Positions 9,322 to 17,862 of a stretch of 64,000 nucleotides of DNA are shown here, one piece after another. Made by a program: the position numbers and the translations under genes. Position 1 is the first letter of the stretch, and each line of letters starts with the position of its first letter. Below the pieces are notes generated by a model. The model saw only the letters and a list, made by a program, of their open reading frames with translations. It ran no database searches and was not told the DNA's origin. This DNA comes from Anaerolineaceae bacterium (GTDB lineage Bacteria; Chloroflexota; Anaerolineae; Aggregatilineales; Phototrophicaceae): positions 682,001 through 746,000 of the forward strand of contig NZXX01000001.1 of NCBI GenBank assembly GCA_002702065.1, given 5' to 3'.

Positions 9322-10717
9322 GACCGCGCCAGGCACTGTCCGTCGCACGCTCGATCAACAGCCGTTCACGCTGGCTCTGGCGCACAGCCCGGTCAATCGC
9401 CTCCGGGTTCCAGTGACTCAACAACCGCGTTTTTAATGCCTCAAGCACATCAGCATAGTCCGGGTTTTCGGCCAGATTGGTGAATTCATTCGGGTCGGCC
9501 ACCACGTCATAAAGTTCCAGTGGGTCATTCAGACTGTAGTTGAGCTTGTAACGCCCGCTTCGCAGCATCGCCATCGGTCGGTCAACCCCATGCGCCAGAT
9601 ATTCGGCAAAGGCTTCGTCTTTCCAGTCGTCGGCTTTGTCTTTCAGTAATGGCAGTAGACTGTCGCCATCCAGCGGCGTTACCGGCGCTGCACCAGCCAT
9701 ATCCACGACGGTTGCGACCAGATCAACCAGCGAGACCACCTGCGGGATACGCTTCCCGGTGGGCAGGTGACCGGGCCACGCGATTTGCAGCGGGATGCGG
9801 GAGGCGGCTTCGTAGAAGTTTGATTTGCGCCACATGCCGTGTTCGCCGTTCATCTCACCATGATCGCTGGTATGGATAATCACCGTGTTTTCGAGCTGGC
9901 CGGTGGCCTCCAGCGCGTCGATCAACTGGCCGATCTTTTCATCCAGATAGGTGATGAGGGCGTAATAACCCGCACGGGCCCGCCGCACACCGTCTTCGGG
10001 GAAGTCGATGAGGCCGAACATGGTGCGCATCCGCTGGTAGACCGGGTGCAGGTTGTCCAGATGCCCCGGCGGCAGGTCGGGCAGGTCGATCTGGTCCAGG
10101 GGGTACAGGTCCCAGAAACGCTGCGGCACGACCAGCGGGAAATGCGGCGCGATAAAGCCGACGTTCAGTGCCCAGGGGCGCTGCTGGCGGGCCGGGTCGT
10201 GCAGATATTCCAGCGCGCGGGCTTGCACCAGATCATCCACTTCGATTTCTTCGGTTGTGCCGGGTCCAGCCTCGTCAATCCCCTGCCAGGGACGCGGCGC
10301 GGTGCGGATGCCATCATCCCAACTGAAGATGGGGTGTGCCCGTTCGGCGTGCAGGTCGCGGGCAAGCTGGGTTTGGAACCCATGTAGTTGATCCGGCCCA
10401 CAAAAATGCTGCTTGCCGGAAATCGCCACATCATACCCCGTCGAACGCAGCAGATGCGCCCATGTGACGGTGTCGGATTCCAGCGGGGCGGCGTTGTCCC
10501 AACTGCCGGTATGGTGGATATAGCGCCCGGTCATGAAGGACATGCGCGACGGCATACACAGCGGCGAATTGCAGTAGGCTACATCGAAGGTCGTACCCAT
10601 CGCGGCCAGCCGTTCCATCTGGGGTGTCTGCACCAGCGGGTGCCCGTGAATGCTGCTGTACATCGGCGCGTGTTCGTCCGACATGATAATGAGGAAGTTG
10701 GGCTGCTGCGTAGACAT
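9269..10717 (-). CDS. Sulfatase (type I, formylglycine-dependent)
   Basis: A 482-residue alkaline-phosphatase-superfamily hydrolase. The metal ligands start in FLIIMSDEHAP, and the sulfatase signature CMPSRMSFMTGRY carries the Cys that the formylglycine-generating enzyme oxidises (C-x-P-S-R). HTSDHGEMNGEH and WRKSNFYEAASRIP are further conserved blocks. No signal peptide is evident, so it is probably cytosolic or exported by another route; the sulfate ester substrate is unknown. I use the ATG at 10717 (MSTQQPNFLI); an in-frame TTG at 10723 is possible. It is last in a minus-strand run with SnoaL-like, mgsA, GT4 and PHP genes. Its 3' end overlaps the convergent membrane protein gene by 53 bases. 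Confidence 0.9.
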   Translation of the reverse strand: MSTQQPNFLIIMSDEHAPMYSSIHGHPLVQTPQMERLAAMGTTFDVAYCNSPLCMPSRMSFMTGRYIHHTGSWDNAAPLESDTVTWAHLLRSTGYDVAISGKQHFCGPDQLHGFQTQLARDLHAERAHPIFSWDDGIRTAPRPWQGIDEAGPGTTEEIEVDDLVQARALEYLHDPARQQRPWALNVGFIAPHFPLVVPQRFWDLYPLDQIDLPDLPPGHLDNLHPVYQRMRTMFGLIDFPEDGVRRARAGYYALITYLDEKIGQLIDALEATGQLENTVIIHTSDHGEMNGEHGMWRKSNFYEAASRIPLQIAWPGHLPTGKRIPQVVSLVDLVATVVDMAGAAPVTPLDGDSLLPLLKDKADDWKDEAFAEYLAHGVDRPMAMLRSGRYKLNYSLNDPLELYDVVADPNEFTNLAENPDYADVLEALKTRLLSHWNPEAIDRAVRQSQRERLLIERATDSAWRGLSHAVPPPEWQGRQSSP

Positions 10718-10753
10718 AAGCAAAACTTTCTGTGAATGAAGTTAATTTATTCC

Positions 10754-11122
10754 TTAAAGCGGCGGGTGATAATGCACACGCGCCATGATGACGAGATGAC
10801 TCGCCGTATCCAGCACCATCAGTTCGGCTGCTTCGGTACCATTCTGCCGGCGGTAATGGATGACAATGCTGTCGATGCCGTGAAAAACCTTCAGCAGCGT
10901 GAAGTGCAGATCCGGGGCGGTTTCAAGCCCCTGTGCAAAATAGCGGCGCAGCTGGGCTTTGTCCTGAATGGTGCCGCTTTCGAGGCCCAGCCGTTTGACG
11001 ATCAACGGTGACCAGAAGACAATATCCTCTGCATAATGGGCCATGATGGCATCCAGATCACGCGTGTTCCAGGCGTTTATCCATGCCTGTGCAATTTCGT
11101 GCGCTTCATCCAGCGTGATCAT
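10754..11122 (-). CDS. SnoaL-like / NTF2-superfamily protein
   Basis: A 122-residue alpha+beta barrel protein. The helix AHEIAQAWINAWNTRDLDAIMAHYAEDIVFWSP is typical of SnoaL/ketosteroid-isomerase-like proteins, where it builds the pocket wall; the C-terminal strands (VHYHPPL) complete the cone. Members bind or isomerise small hydrophobic molecules, and the substrate cannot be read from sequence. It lies 18 bases after mgsA and 36 bases before the sulfatase. Confidence 0.75.
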   Translation of the reverse strand: MITLDEAHEIAQAWINAWNTRDLDAIMAHYAEDIVFWSPLIVKRLGLESGTIQDKAQLRRYFAQGLETAPDLHFTLLKVFHGIDSIVIHYRRQNGTEAAELMVLDTASHLVIMARVHYHPPL

Positions 11123-11140
11123 CGGTACCCCTGAGACGGA

Positions 11141-11521
11141 TCAGAGCGCTTTTTCGGAAATGATGTAGGTGGCGGTGGCAGCGTTGGTCGCCAGGGGCAC
11201 ATCATGCACGTTGCAGATGCGCAGCAGAGTCTGAATATCCGGGTCGTGCGGGTGCTTGCCCAGCGGGTCGACAAAGAAAAAGACCGCCTCGATCTTGCCT
11301 TCCGCCACCATCGCCGCGATCTGCGCATCACCGCCCAGCGGGCCGGACAACATCTGAATAACCTTGAGGCTGGTCTGGTCGTTCAACAATTTGCCGGTGG
11401 TATTGGTCGCCACCAGTTCGTAATTTTTAAGTACCTCCTGATGAGTCAGGACAAAGCCCAGCATATCGGCTTTTTTGCCGTCATGGGCGATCAGCGCCAG
11501 CGTCTTGGGATCATGCACCAT
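11141..11521 (-). CDS. mgsA: Methylglyoxal synthase
   Basis: A 126-residue protein matching MgsA along its whole length. LIAHDGKKADML opens the phosphate-binding site, NTTGKLL continues it, and SGPLGGDAQI holds the catalytic Asp. FFVDPLGKHPHDPDIQ contains the conserved His, and CNVHDVPLATNAATA closes the fold. It converts dihydroxyacetone phosphate to methylglyoxal and phosphate, a bypass of lower glycolysis used under phosphate limitation or sugar stress. A GAGGAT Shine-Dalgarno precedes the ATG. It starts 7 bases after the GT4 stop, consistent with one operon. Confidence 0.95.
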   Translation of the reverse strand: MVHDPKTLALIAHDGKKADMLGFVLTHQEVLKNYELVATNTTGKLLNDQTSLKVIQMLSGPLGGDAQIAAMVAEGKIEAVFFFVDPLGKHPHDPDIQTLLRICNVHDVPLATNAATATYIISEKAL

Positions 11522-11528
11522 AAGTCAG

Positions 11529-12836
11529 TTATCCTCGGTGAAACAGGCCCGGAAAAGGTAGTTGCAAGGGGTTTTCCGGTGGTGGGTAAAGCCGCAGCAG
11601 CCGTTCATTCAACTGCACAGCCTCCTGGTAGTGGCCTTCCAGTTGGGCCATGATATTTTCCCAGGGGCGCTGTAGCGCAATCTGTCGGGCCTTGAACGCC
11701 ATTTGCTCACGCAGGGCCGGGTTATCGCGCAGGGTTTCGACGGCCTGGGCAAACGCGTGCGGGTCATCCGGGCAAGTGTAACCAGTTTCACCTTCGATCA
11801 CCAGATCGCCGACGCCGCCCTGATTGATAACCACCGATGGCAGGCCGGAAGCCATTGCTTCCTGCACCACCTGGCCGAATGTTTCGTTGGGGCCGGTGAA
11901 GCAGAAAATATCCGCGCTGGCGAAGGCATAACCCAGATCATCCCCCAGCAGATAGCCGGTGAAGTGGGTGTTGGTCCCGGCAAAGAGTGCTTCCAGTTCT
12001 TCGCGTTTGGCGCCATCACCGACGATGGTCAGGGCCACACCCGGCAATCGCGCCACTTCCAGCAGCAGATCCACCCGCTTTTCATTCGCCAGACGGCCCA
12101 CATACATGCAGATCAGTGAATGCGGGTCGCGGCCATTGAGGAGGCGGGCGCGCCATGCTTCGGAGCGATGTTCCGGGTTAAACCGTACCGTGTTCACCCC
12201 GCGCCCCCAGTAGCGCAGCCGGTGATAGCCCCAGGCTTGCAGCTGGCGGTAGGTGGTCTGGGAAGGTACCAGAGTCAGGTGGCAGCCATTGTGGATAAAG
12301 CGCAGCCAGTCGCGCATGGGCTGTGAGAATACGGGCAGTCCATAGCGTTCCGCATATCCGGGCAAGTCCGTCTGATAATTGGCGATGACGGGGATATGGC
12401 GCAAGCGGCCCGTAATCATGCCGCTGACCGACAGCAGCGCCGGGCTGAACATGTGAATCAGGTCCGGCTGAAAGGCTTCCAGCTGGCTGGCGACCGTCAG
12501 GCTGGGCAAGGCGACCCGCGTTTCCGGCGCGGTAAACATGCCGAGCGACGGCAAAGCCACCACCCGGGTTTCGCCCACCTGTGGCGGCGCGGTGTCCGGC
12601 GCAAAGACCAGCACTTCGCGACCGGTCTGCTGTAAATAGCGCAGGGTCAGAAACGCGGTTTTGGAAACGCCATCCACCTTGGGCAGAAAGGCTTCGGCAA
12701 TGATGGCGACGCGTTTGACCGGGGCCAGTTCAACCGACGGGTCCGGTGGTTTTAGCGCGTACTCATCCCCAAAGACGCGCTCAATTTCCGCTGGGTCGAA
12801 GCGGGTAAGAGCCTCAAATAATCGACTATCGGCCAT
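11529..12836 (-). CDS. Glycosyltransferase family 4 (GT-B, alpha-mannosyltransferase-like)
   Basis: A 435-residue GT-B enzyme. The N-terminal half starts VAIIAEAFLPKVDGVSKT, the acceptor-side loop seen in GT4 mannosyl- and glucosyltransferases making phospholipid or sulfolipid head groups. The nucleotide-sugar half shows YVGRLANEKRVDLLLE, IVGDGAKREEL, and the EX7E signature in NETFGQVVQEAMASGLP. I choose the ATG at 12836 (MADSRLFEAL) because GAGGGAG lies just upstream; this overlaps the end of the PHP gene by 85 bases. A longer in-frame start would overlap it further. Acceptor and donor are unknown. Confidence 0.85.
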   Translation of the reverse strand: MADSRLFEALTRFDPAEIERVFGDEYALKPPDPSVELAPVKRVAIIAEAFLPKVDGVSKTAFLTLRYLQQTGREVLVFAPDTAPPQVGETRVVALPSLGMFTAPETRVALPSLTVASQLEAFQPDLIHMFSPALLSVSGMITGRLRHIPVIANYQTDLPGYAERYGLPVFSQPMRDWLRFIHNGCHLTLVPSQTTYRQLQAWGYHRLRYWGRGVNTVRFNPEHRSEAWRARLLNGRDPHSLICMYVGRLANEKRVDLLLEVARLPGVALTIVGDGAKREELEALFAGTNTHFTGYLLGDDLGYAFASADIFCFTGPNETFGQVVQEAMASGLPSVVINQGGVGDLVIEGETGYTCPDDPHAFAQAVETLRDNPALREQMAFKARQIALQRPWENIMAQLEGHYQEAVQLNERLLRLYPPPENPLQLPFPGLFHRG

Positions 12837-13459
12837 CTCACTCCCTCTGCAATCGTTGTCCCGTTTACCAGGGCCCGCCGCAAATCCTGCGCGGACTGGC
12901 CCTCGAAGCGGGTGATGCCGCAACCGATACCGGTCAATGTGTGGGCGTCGCTGCTGCCCGTCATGGGGAGTTTGATCTTTTCCGCCATGCTCCGTGCCAG
13001 CCAGTTGCCGCCCGGTGTCGGCGCGCCGCTGTTATGAACCTCAATTGCATCTATTTCTGTCTCTAGTAACACCTCTGGTCTGGTGAGGTAACGCCAGATC
13101 ATATGGGTGTGGACAAAAATTTCGAACGGATGGGCCAGTACCGCCAGACCGTTCTGCTCGTGGATCGCCGCGACGGTTTCTTGCAGCGACAGGCCGCGCG
13201 GAATCGGCTTTGTGACCCACAGGGCGAGCACGTGCCCATCGCGGCTGCTGACCTCGACACCCGGCACAATATCGAATGGATAGCGCGCGCGATGTTCATA
13301 GGCCCACAGGCTGGCTTCGAGCCGGTCATGATCGGTTATCGCGATGACATCCAGGCGGCCCTGCGCACGCACATAATCCAGCAGTTCGGTGACGGTGGCC
13401 CAACCGTCACTGGTCGTCGTGTGCATGTGCAGATCCGCCAAACCAGTTCGTCGTGTCAT
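12752..13459 (-). CDS. PHP-domain metal-dependent phosphoesterase
   Basis: A 235-residue protein with PHP-domain motifs: motif I ADLHMHTTTSDG, motif II ITDHD, motif III PGVEVSS, a later histidine motif LAHPFEIF, and the terminal GSSDAHT. These bind a two- or three-metal centre that hydrolyses phosphoesters such as nucleoside bisphosphates or histidinol-phosphate-like substrates. The C-terminal 28 residues are encoded in the overlap with the GT4 gene. It is first in the minus-strand run ending with the sulfatase, preceded by a TATAAT box at 13488-13493. Confidence 0.85.
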   Translation of the reverse strand: MTRRTGLADLHMHTTTSDGWATVTELLDYVRAQGRLDVIAITDHDRLEASLWAYEHRARYPFDIVPGVEVSSRDGHVLALWVTKPIPRGLSLQETVAAIHEQNGLAVLAHPFEIFVHTHMIWRYLTRPEVLLETEIDAIEVHNSGAPTPGGNWLARSMAEKIKLPMTGSSDAHTLTGIGCGITRFEGQSAQDLRRALVNGTTIAEGVRWPIVDYLRLLPASTQRKLSASLGMSTR

Positions 13460-13487
13460 GATGGTTTTTTGTCCCTTTATCCCCTGT

Positions 13488-13493
13488 ATTATA
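13488..13493 (-). promoter_or_regulatory. -10 box of the PHP-GT4-mgsA operon
   Basis: On the minus strand the bases read TATAAT, 28 bases before the ATG at 13459. No convincing -35 hexamer is visible 16-18 bases upstream, so activator help is possible. Confidence 0.45.
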
Positions 13494-13601
13494 GTGGATG
13501 TGCTGTTTTAGCGAGTCTACGATACCGGGCCTACCTTAAATCTACGCGTAAATAGTTTTAACCCTTCATGTGTAATAGTCCAAAAGGGGCAGGTGCAATC
13601 T

Positions 13602-13625
13602 GCTCATTATGTGACTATAATGAGC
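13602..13625 (+). promoter_or_regulatory. Inverted repeat overlapping a -10 box (likely operator)
   Basis: GCTCATTAT (13602-13610) and ATAATGAGC (13617-13625) are perfect 9-base inverted arms separated by 6 bases. The right arm contains most of a TATAAT -10 box (13616-13621) for the kinase-like gene downstream. The geometry fits a dimeric regulator occluding or bending the promoter. The -35 region is poor. Confidence 0.5.
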
Positions 13626-13658
13626 ATTAATGTTCTGGTGAGATATGGACAATTGTTC

Positions 13659-15809
13659 ATGAACGAACCACACATGATTTCGCTCCGCTGGCGTGTTCTG
13701 GTGCCGGTCGTGGTTATTCTGGTGGTCGTGACAACAGCGGCGTACCTGCTGGCACGTAACAGCGACATGGTGCCCGCTGCCTCGGCGGACAATCTGCTGT
13801 ACCAGACGCAGTCAGCAATCCGTCAGCAGGCGGACATGCTGCACGGCGATGATCTGCGCATCGCCCGGTCATTAAGCGCCATACCCGGCATCAACGACGC
13901 CCTGTCGGGGGGTGACGCTGCTGCGATCAGCGATTCTGTAGCGCGTATAATCCGGCGACAAAACTTTGATGACGTGATCCTGACGGACTCACAGGGCACA
14001 ATCGTCGCTGGCTGGCGCTGGGATGGCACCCGGTACCGGCCTCTGGACGCGGCAGGCATGGATTTGGAGTCGTTGAGTCAGCGGCAGCCGCTTTCGGGCT
14101 TTGCGCTTGTCAACGGTGAAACGCTGCTGTACACGGCGCAACCTGTGCGGCAGGGTGAGGTGCAGACCGGTTCGGTGTTGGTCGGGCGACGGCTGACGCG
14201 TTTGCTGTCCAGTTTGCATACGAGTGCGCTGGCGGAAGTGGCGCTTTTTGGGCCAGACCAACAGTTACTGGCCTCGACCATGCCGGTGGATACCCCTTTA
14301 TCGCAGAGTTCAACGGACACTATTCAACCGGTTGATCTGGCTGGTGAACGCTATCAGTCGCTGGCTTTTCCGCTGAACTATGGAAATAGCACACCCGGCA
14401 CCATGAATATTTATTTGCCGCGTAACATTGGCGCAGGGGTGGGGCAGCAGTTGAATGGCCTGCTGCTGGCGGTGGCTGCGGCGGCAGTCGTGATCGTCGT
14501 GTATGTCGCCATCAGCATGATTACTCTGCGCCTGCGTCATATCATCCGCACGCTTGAAGCGCTGTCTCATGGCGAGCGAACAGCACGCACGCACATGCAG
14601 CCGGTGGATGAGGTTGGGCGGCTGGGGCAGGCGCTGGACCAGTATGCGGATTACGCTCAGGAACGCCAGGACGCCCTGCGCGCCAGCCTGCGTCGCCAGC
14701 GGCGGGAAAACGAGCATCTTACCGCTGTGCTGGAAGCCTTGTCCGATGGGGTGATCGTTCAGGACATTGACGGACGCGTTATCCTGATGAACGAAAAGGC
14801 CCGCGACTTACTGGGTTCCAAGCGCGTGCTGCGGTCCAATCCGGACCTGCTGGAAATGACGGCTTTTGTGACGGACCAGCTGGGACCTGTGCTGGCACCC
14901 GGCATCTATACGCTGGGTGAACCGCAGCGGATTCAACTGGACCAGCATGTCGTAAGCGCACAGGTCGCCGCGGTGATGGCGCTTACCGGGCAGCGATTGG
15001 GCACGGTGATTATGCTGCATGACGTGACTGAAGCGGCACAGAAGGAAGCAGCACGCGATGCGCTCCTCCGGCAAATGCAGGCCGAAATTCAGGAGCCGCT
15101 GGCCGATCTGGCGCCATCCCGGCCCGGCGAATCAGCCAGCCCGGTTATGCGCGAGATTCGGACGCATGCCAGTGCGCTGCAAAAGATGATTCTGGAAATG
15201 CGTGAATTGACAGACGCGCATCTGAAGAAAACAGCGGACGAACGGCAGCGGCCCCTGCTGCTGGATACACTGGTTTGGGTGATCGCCAATGAGTGGCGGC
15301 AGGTCGCGCTGGCGCAGAACCTCAAGCTGCATGTCATCCTTGAGCAGTCCGGATTATATGTGCTGGGAGAGGAGCGCCGCCTGCGCTGGGCCATTGGCAA
15401 TATTGTCGATAACGCCATCAAATACACGCCGCCCGGTGGTGATCTGACCATTGAGGTGCGCGACGATATCAGTGATGGCCGCGCACACCTGCGGGTGCGG
15501 GATAACGGTGTCGGCATCGCGCGCGAGGAATTGGGGCAGGTGTTCACCCGGTTCTACCGGGGTAAGCCAACCACACCGGAGGGCAGGCAAATTCGAGTAC
15601 CGGGCAGCGGCCAGGGGTTGACGACGGCGCGCCAGATTTTTGAGGCGCATGGTGGTTCAATCCGAATCAAGAGCAAGCCGGGGGTCGGTACCGCGGTCTA
15701 TTTCACCATCCCTCTGACTGCGCCGATCAGTTACGAGCTGCCCCAGACCAACGATCTGCTGGAAGGCGAAACCGTTCGCATCGACACCACCCACCTCAAT
15801 CACGAATAA
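13659..15809 (+). CDS. Sensor kinase-like membrane protein (HAMP-PAS-HATPase) lacking the phospho-acceptor His
   Basis: With the ATG at 13659 (chosen because the predicted transcript starts near 13628) the protein has 716 residues. There is a transmembrane helix near residues 8-30, a roughly 230-residue extracytoplasmic sensor, a second helix near 262-285, HAMP (about 286-340), PAS (about 360-460, EALSDGVIVQDIDGRVILMN) and a dimerisation helix. The C-terminal HATPase domain has NIVDNAIKYTP, DNGVGIA and GSGQGL. In the dimerisation helix the usual S-H-E-L-R-T-P-L box reads QAEIQEPL, so His is replaced by Ala, while the ATP-binding boxes look intact. It may be a pseudokinase, a phosphatase-only sensor, or a partner of another kinase. 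No response regulator is adjacent. Confidence 0.85.
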   Translation: MNEPHMISLRWRVLVPVVVILVVVTTAAYLLARNSDMVPAASADNLLYQTQSAIRQQADMLHGDDLRIARSLSAIPGINDALSGGDAAAISDSVARIIRRQNFDDVILTDSQGTIVAGWRWDGTRYRPLDAAGMDLESLSQRQPLSGFALVNGETLLYTAQPVRQGEVQTGSVLVGRRLTRLLSSLHTSALAEVALFGPDQQLLASTMPVDTPLSQSSTDTIQPVDLAGERYQSLAFPLNYGNSTPGTMNIYLPRNIGAGVGQQLNGLLLAVAAAAVVIVVYVAISMITLRLRHIIRTLEALSHGERTARTHMQPVDEVGRLGQALDQYADYAQERQDALRASLRRQRRENEHLTAVLEALSDGVIVQDIDGRVILMNEKARDLLGSKRVLRSNPDLLEMTAFVTDQLGPVLAPGIYTLGEPQRIQLDQHVVSAQVAAVMALTGQRLGTVIMLHDVTEAAQKEAARDALLRQMQAEIQEPLADLAPSRPGESASPVMREIRTHASALQKMILEMRELTDAHLKKTADERQRPLLLDTLVWVIANEWRQVALAQNLKLHVILEQSGLYVLGEERRLRWAIGNIVDNAIKYTPPGGDLTIEVRDDISDGRAHLRVRDNGVGIAREELGQVFTRFYRGKPTTPEGRQIRVPGSGQGLTTARQIFEAHGGSIRIKSKPGVGTAVYFTIPLTAPISYELPQTNDLLEGETVRIDTTHLNHE

Positions 15810-15919
15810 ACATAATCTCTGATCGGTGACGATCATCACTTATCGAGATTTTCATCTTCTCCTATGCTGATTGAACGTTTCCATATGCAGCACAATTCAA
15901 TTGGCAAGGAGAAATTTGC

Positions 15920-16933
15920 ATGGCAAAGCAGGTTGCACGTCGGGAATTTTTAAAGCGGGTCGGGGTAGGAACCGGGGCAGCGGCACTGTTTGGGTCCGGG
16001 ACTGCAATGGCTCAGACTCACGACCATACCGCTTCGTCGCCCCGGCAGCAGGAGATCGACTGGGAAGCGATGGATCATCATCACGAAATGGGGATCCAGA
16101 CGTTTCTCGACAATATTGACCAGGATGACAACTACTGGCGTCAGCCGCTGGAATATACGCTTGATGGCGACACCAAAGTATTTGAACTGACCTGTAACAA
16201 TATCGAATGGGAAACCGAACCTGGCAAGGCGTTTCCGGCCTATGCCTATAACGGCATGATCCCCGGCCCGGAAATTCGGGTAACGGAAGGCGAACGGGTG
16301 CGTATTCTGGTCCACAATGAAATGAATCAGAGTACAGCCGTACACTGGCATGGCATTGATGTGCCCAACGACCAGGACGGCGTGCCGTTTATCACACAGC
16401 CTGTGATTAAACCCGGCGAGACCTATACCTACGAGTTTATCGCTGCCAATGCCGGGTCACATATGTATCACTCGCATCACAATTCACTGGAGCAGGTGGT
16501 GGGTGGGCTGCTGGGCGCGTTCATAATTGAGCCAGCCAGCCAGCGTGACGAACCGGTAGTCGATCAGGACTACACACTCATCCTCAATGACACATTTCTG
16601 GGCTTCACGCTCAATGGCAAGTCGTTCCCCTACACACAGCCGCTGAAAGCCAAGCTGGGTGAACGTATCCGCATTCGTTATATGAACGAAGGTTTGATGG
16701 AACACCCGATGCATTTGCACGGGATGCCGATGCGTGTGATCGCCAAAGACGGCTACAACCTGCCAGCGCCCTATCTGTGTGATACGGTGGCGATTTCACC
16801 GGGCGAACGGTACGACGTGCTTGTGGAGGCACGCGCCCCCGGTATCTGGGCTTTCCACTGCCATGTCCTCAGCCACGCCGAAAATCGGAACGGCATGTTC
16901 GGCATGGTGACTGTTCTGATCGTCGAGGAATAG
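15920..16933 (+). CDS. Two-domain multicopper oxidase with Tat signal
   Basis: A 337-residue protein with an N-terminal twin-arginine signal (RREFLKRVG, then a hydrophobic stretch ending TAMAQT), so exported folded. The copper ligands of multicopper oxidases are present: HWHG near residue 142, HSHH near 190, HPMHLHG near 260, and HCHVLSHAENRNGM near 312, which supplies type 1 and type 3 ligands with an axial Met. The length implies two cupredoxin domains, as in small laccases. Likely role is oxidation of phenols, metals or copper(I) at the cell surface. A strong Shine-Dalgarno (AAGGAG) precedes the ATG. A cytochrome c lipoprotein gene converges on it from downstream. Confidence 0.9.
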   Translation: MAKQVARREFLKRVGVGTGAAALFGSGTAMAQTHDHTASSPRQQEIDWEAMDHHHEMGIQTFLDNIDQDDNYWRQPLEYTLDGDTKVFELTCNNIEWETEPGKAFPAYAYNGMIPGPEIRVTEGERVRILVHNEMNQSTAVHWHGIDVPNDQDGVPFITQPVIKPGETYTYEFIAANAGSHMYHSHHNSLEQVVGGLLGAFIIEPASQRDEPVVDQDYTLILNDTFLGFTLNGKSFPYTQPLKAKLGERIRIRYMNEGLMEHPMHLHGMPMRVIAKDGYNLPAPYLCDTVAISPGERYDVLVEARAPGIWAFHCHVLSHAENRNGMFGMVTVLIVEE

Positions 16934-17033
16934 GCCTGCCAGAAAGCCACACATGCAGCAGAGGTGATTGGATGTACGCTTCTGCTGCTGAATTCCTTCA
17001 TCGTCGTTAACACCCTGAACCATGTTGATAAAC

Positions 17034-17069
17034 AAAAACAGGAGCCATCACAGAGATGCTCCTGTTTTT
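17034..17069. terminator. Bidirectional intrinsic terminator
   Basis: AAAAACAGGAGC (17034-17045) and GCTCCTGTTTTT (17058-17069) form a perfect 12-base stem with a 12-base loop. A run on the left and T run on the right make it work in both directions, fitting its position between the convergent multicopper oxidase and cytochrome genes. Confidence 0.85.
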
Positions 17070-17117
17070 ATTGTGTGAGTCATGTACGGGCGGGACGAGC
17101 CGCCCGGCCAGCACGAT

Positions 17118-17765
17118 TTATTGCAGGGTGAACAGGTAGGCGACCAGGTCGTTAATCTCTTCTTCGGTGAAGATTTCGCCATAGACCTGCGGCATGAGCA
17201 TGTCGGGATAACCTTCGACCACGTAATCGCTCGGATGCACGATGGAATTATGAATGTATTCGACCGCGCTTTGGCCGTCTACGCGGGTTTCAGCCCGGGT
17301 AGACACGTTCAGCAGGCCAGGACCGATCAACTGTGATTCGGAATCGACCAGATGGCAGGTGTTGCAGGCAAAGTTCGCCTCGGCATAGAACGTCGTGAAC
17401 AGTGTTTGCCCATTGGCCGGATCACCGGTTACTTCGTCACCGCCGGTTTCGCCGCCCGCTTCTTCGGTTACCGCTTCAGCTTCTGTCGGAACAGGCGTTT
17501 CTGTGGCCGGTTCTTCGGTTGGCTCGGTGGTTTCGGTGGGTGGGATCGGTGTTTCGGTCGGAGTCGCGGTCGGCGGCTCAGTGGGTGTTTCGCTGGGCGT
17601 GACAGTCGGTGGCAGCGTTGGTGCCGCCGCCGTTTCAGCAGCAGATGTGGCCGCTTCGGCAATGCGTGTTTCCTGCAACTCCTCCTCAAAAACGGGAGTC
17701 GCGATGGTGCCACAGGCGGCAAGAATCAACCCCAGAACAGCCAATGGTAGTATTTTACGTGGCAT
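17118..17765 (-). CDS. Monohaem cytochrome c lipoprotein with Thr/Pro/Glu linker
   Basis: A 215-residue protein starting at the ATG at 17765 (MPRKILPLAVLGLILAACG), a lipoprotein signal with lipobox LAAC. A long Thr/Pro/Glu-rich linker (about residues 45-115) lifts the C-terminal class I cytochrome c domain off the membrane. Haem attachment is CNTCH and the distal ligand is probably the Met in DMLMPQVYG. It would carry electrons at the outer face of the membrane; possible partners are respiratory oxidases or the neighbouring multicopper oxidase. An in-frame start 51 bases further up (17816) would break the signal peptide. Confidence 0.85.
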   Translation of the reverse strand: MPRKILPLAVLGLILAACGTIATPVFEEELQETRIAEAATSAAETAAAPTLPPTVTPSETPTEPPTATPTETPIPPTETTEPTEEPATETPVPTEAEAVTEEAGGETGGDEVTGDPANGQTLFTTFYAEANFACNTCHLVDSESQLIGPGLLNVSTRAETRVDGQSAVEYIHNSIVHPSDYVVEGYPDMLMPQVYGEIFTEEEINDLVAYLFTLQ

Positions 17766-17862
17766 ATGAGCAATATACCTCTCTTGATGGAATCTCAATT
17801 GTGAAACTGTGAACAATTTCAGTATAACGCAAGTTATTTTTTACGCCAACAACCATTAAACC

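Noticed and set aside
17460-17640. Short tandem repeats resembling a microsatellite
   Set aside because: They encode the Thr/Pro/Glu linker of the cytochrome lipoprotein; low complexity is explained by coding.
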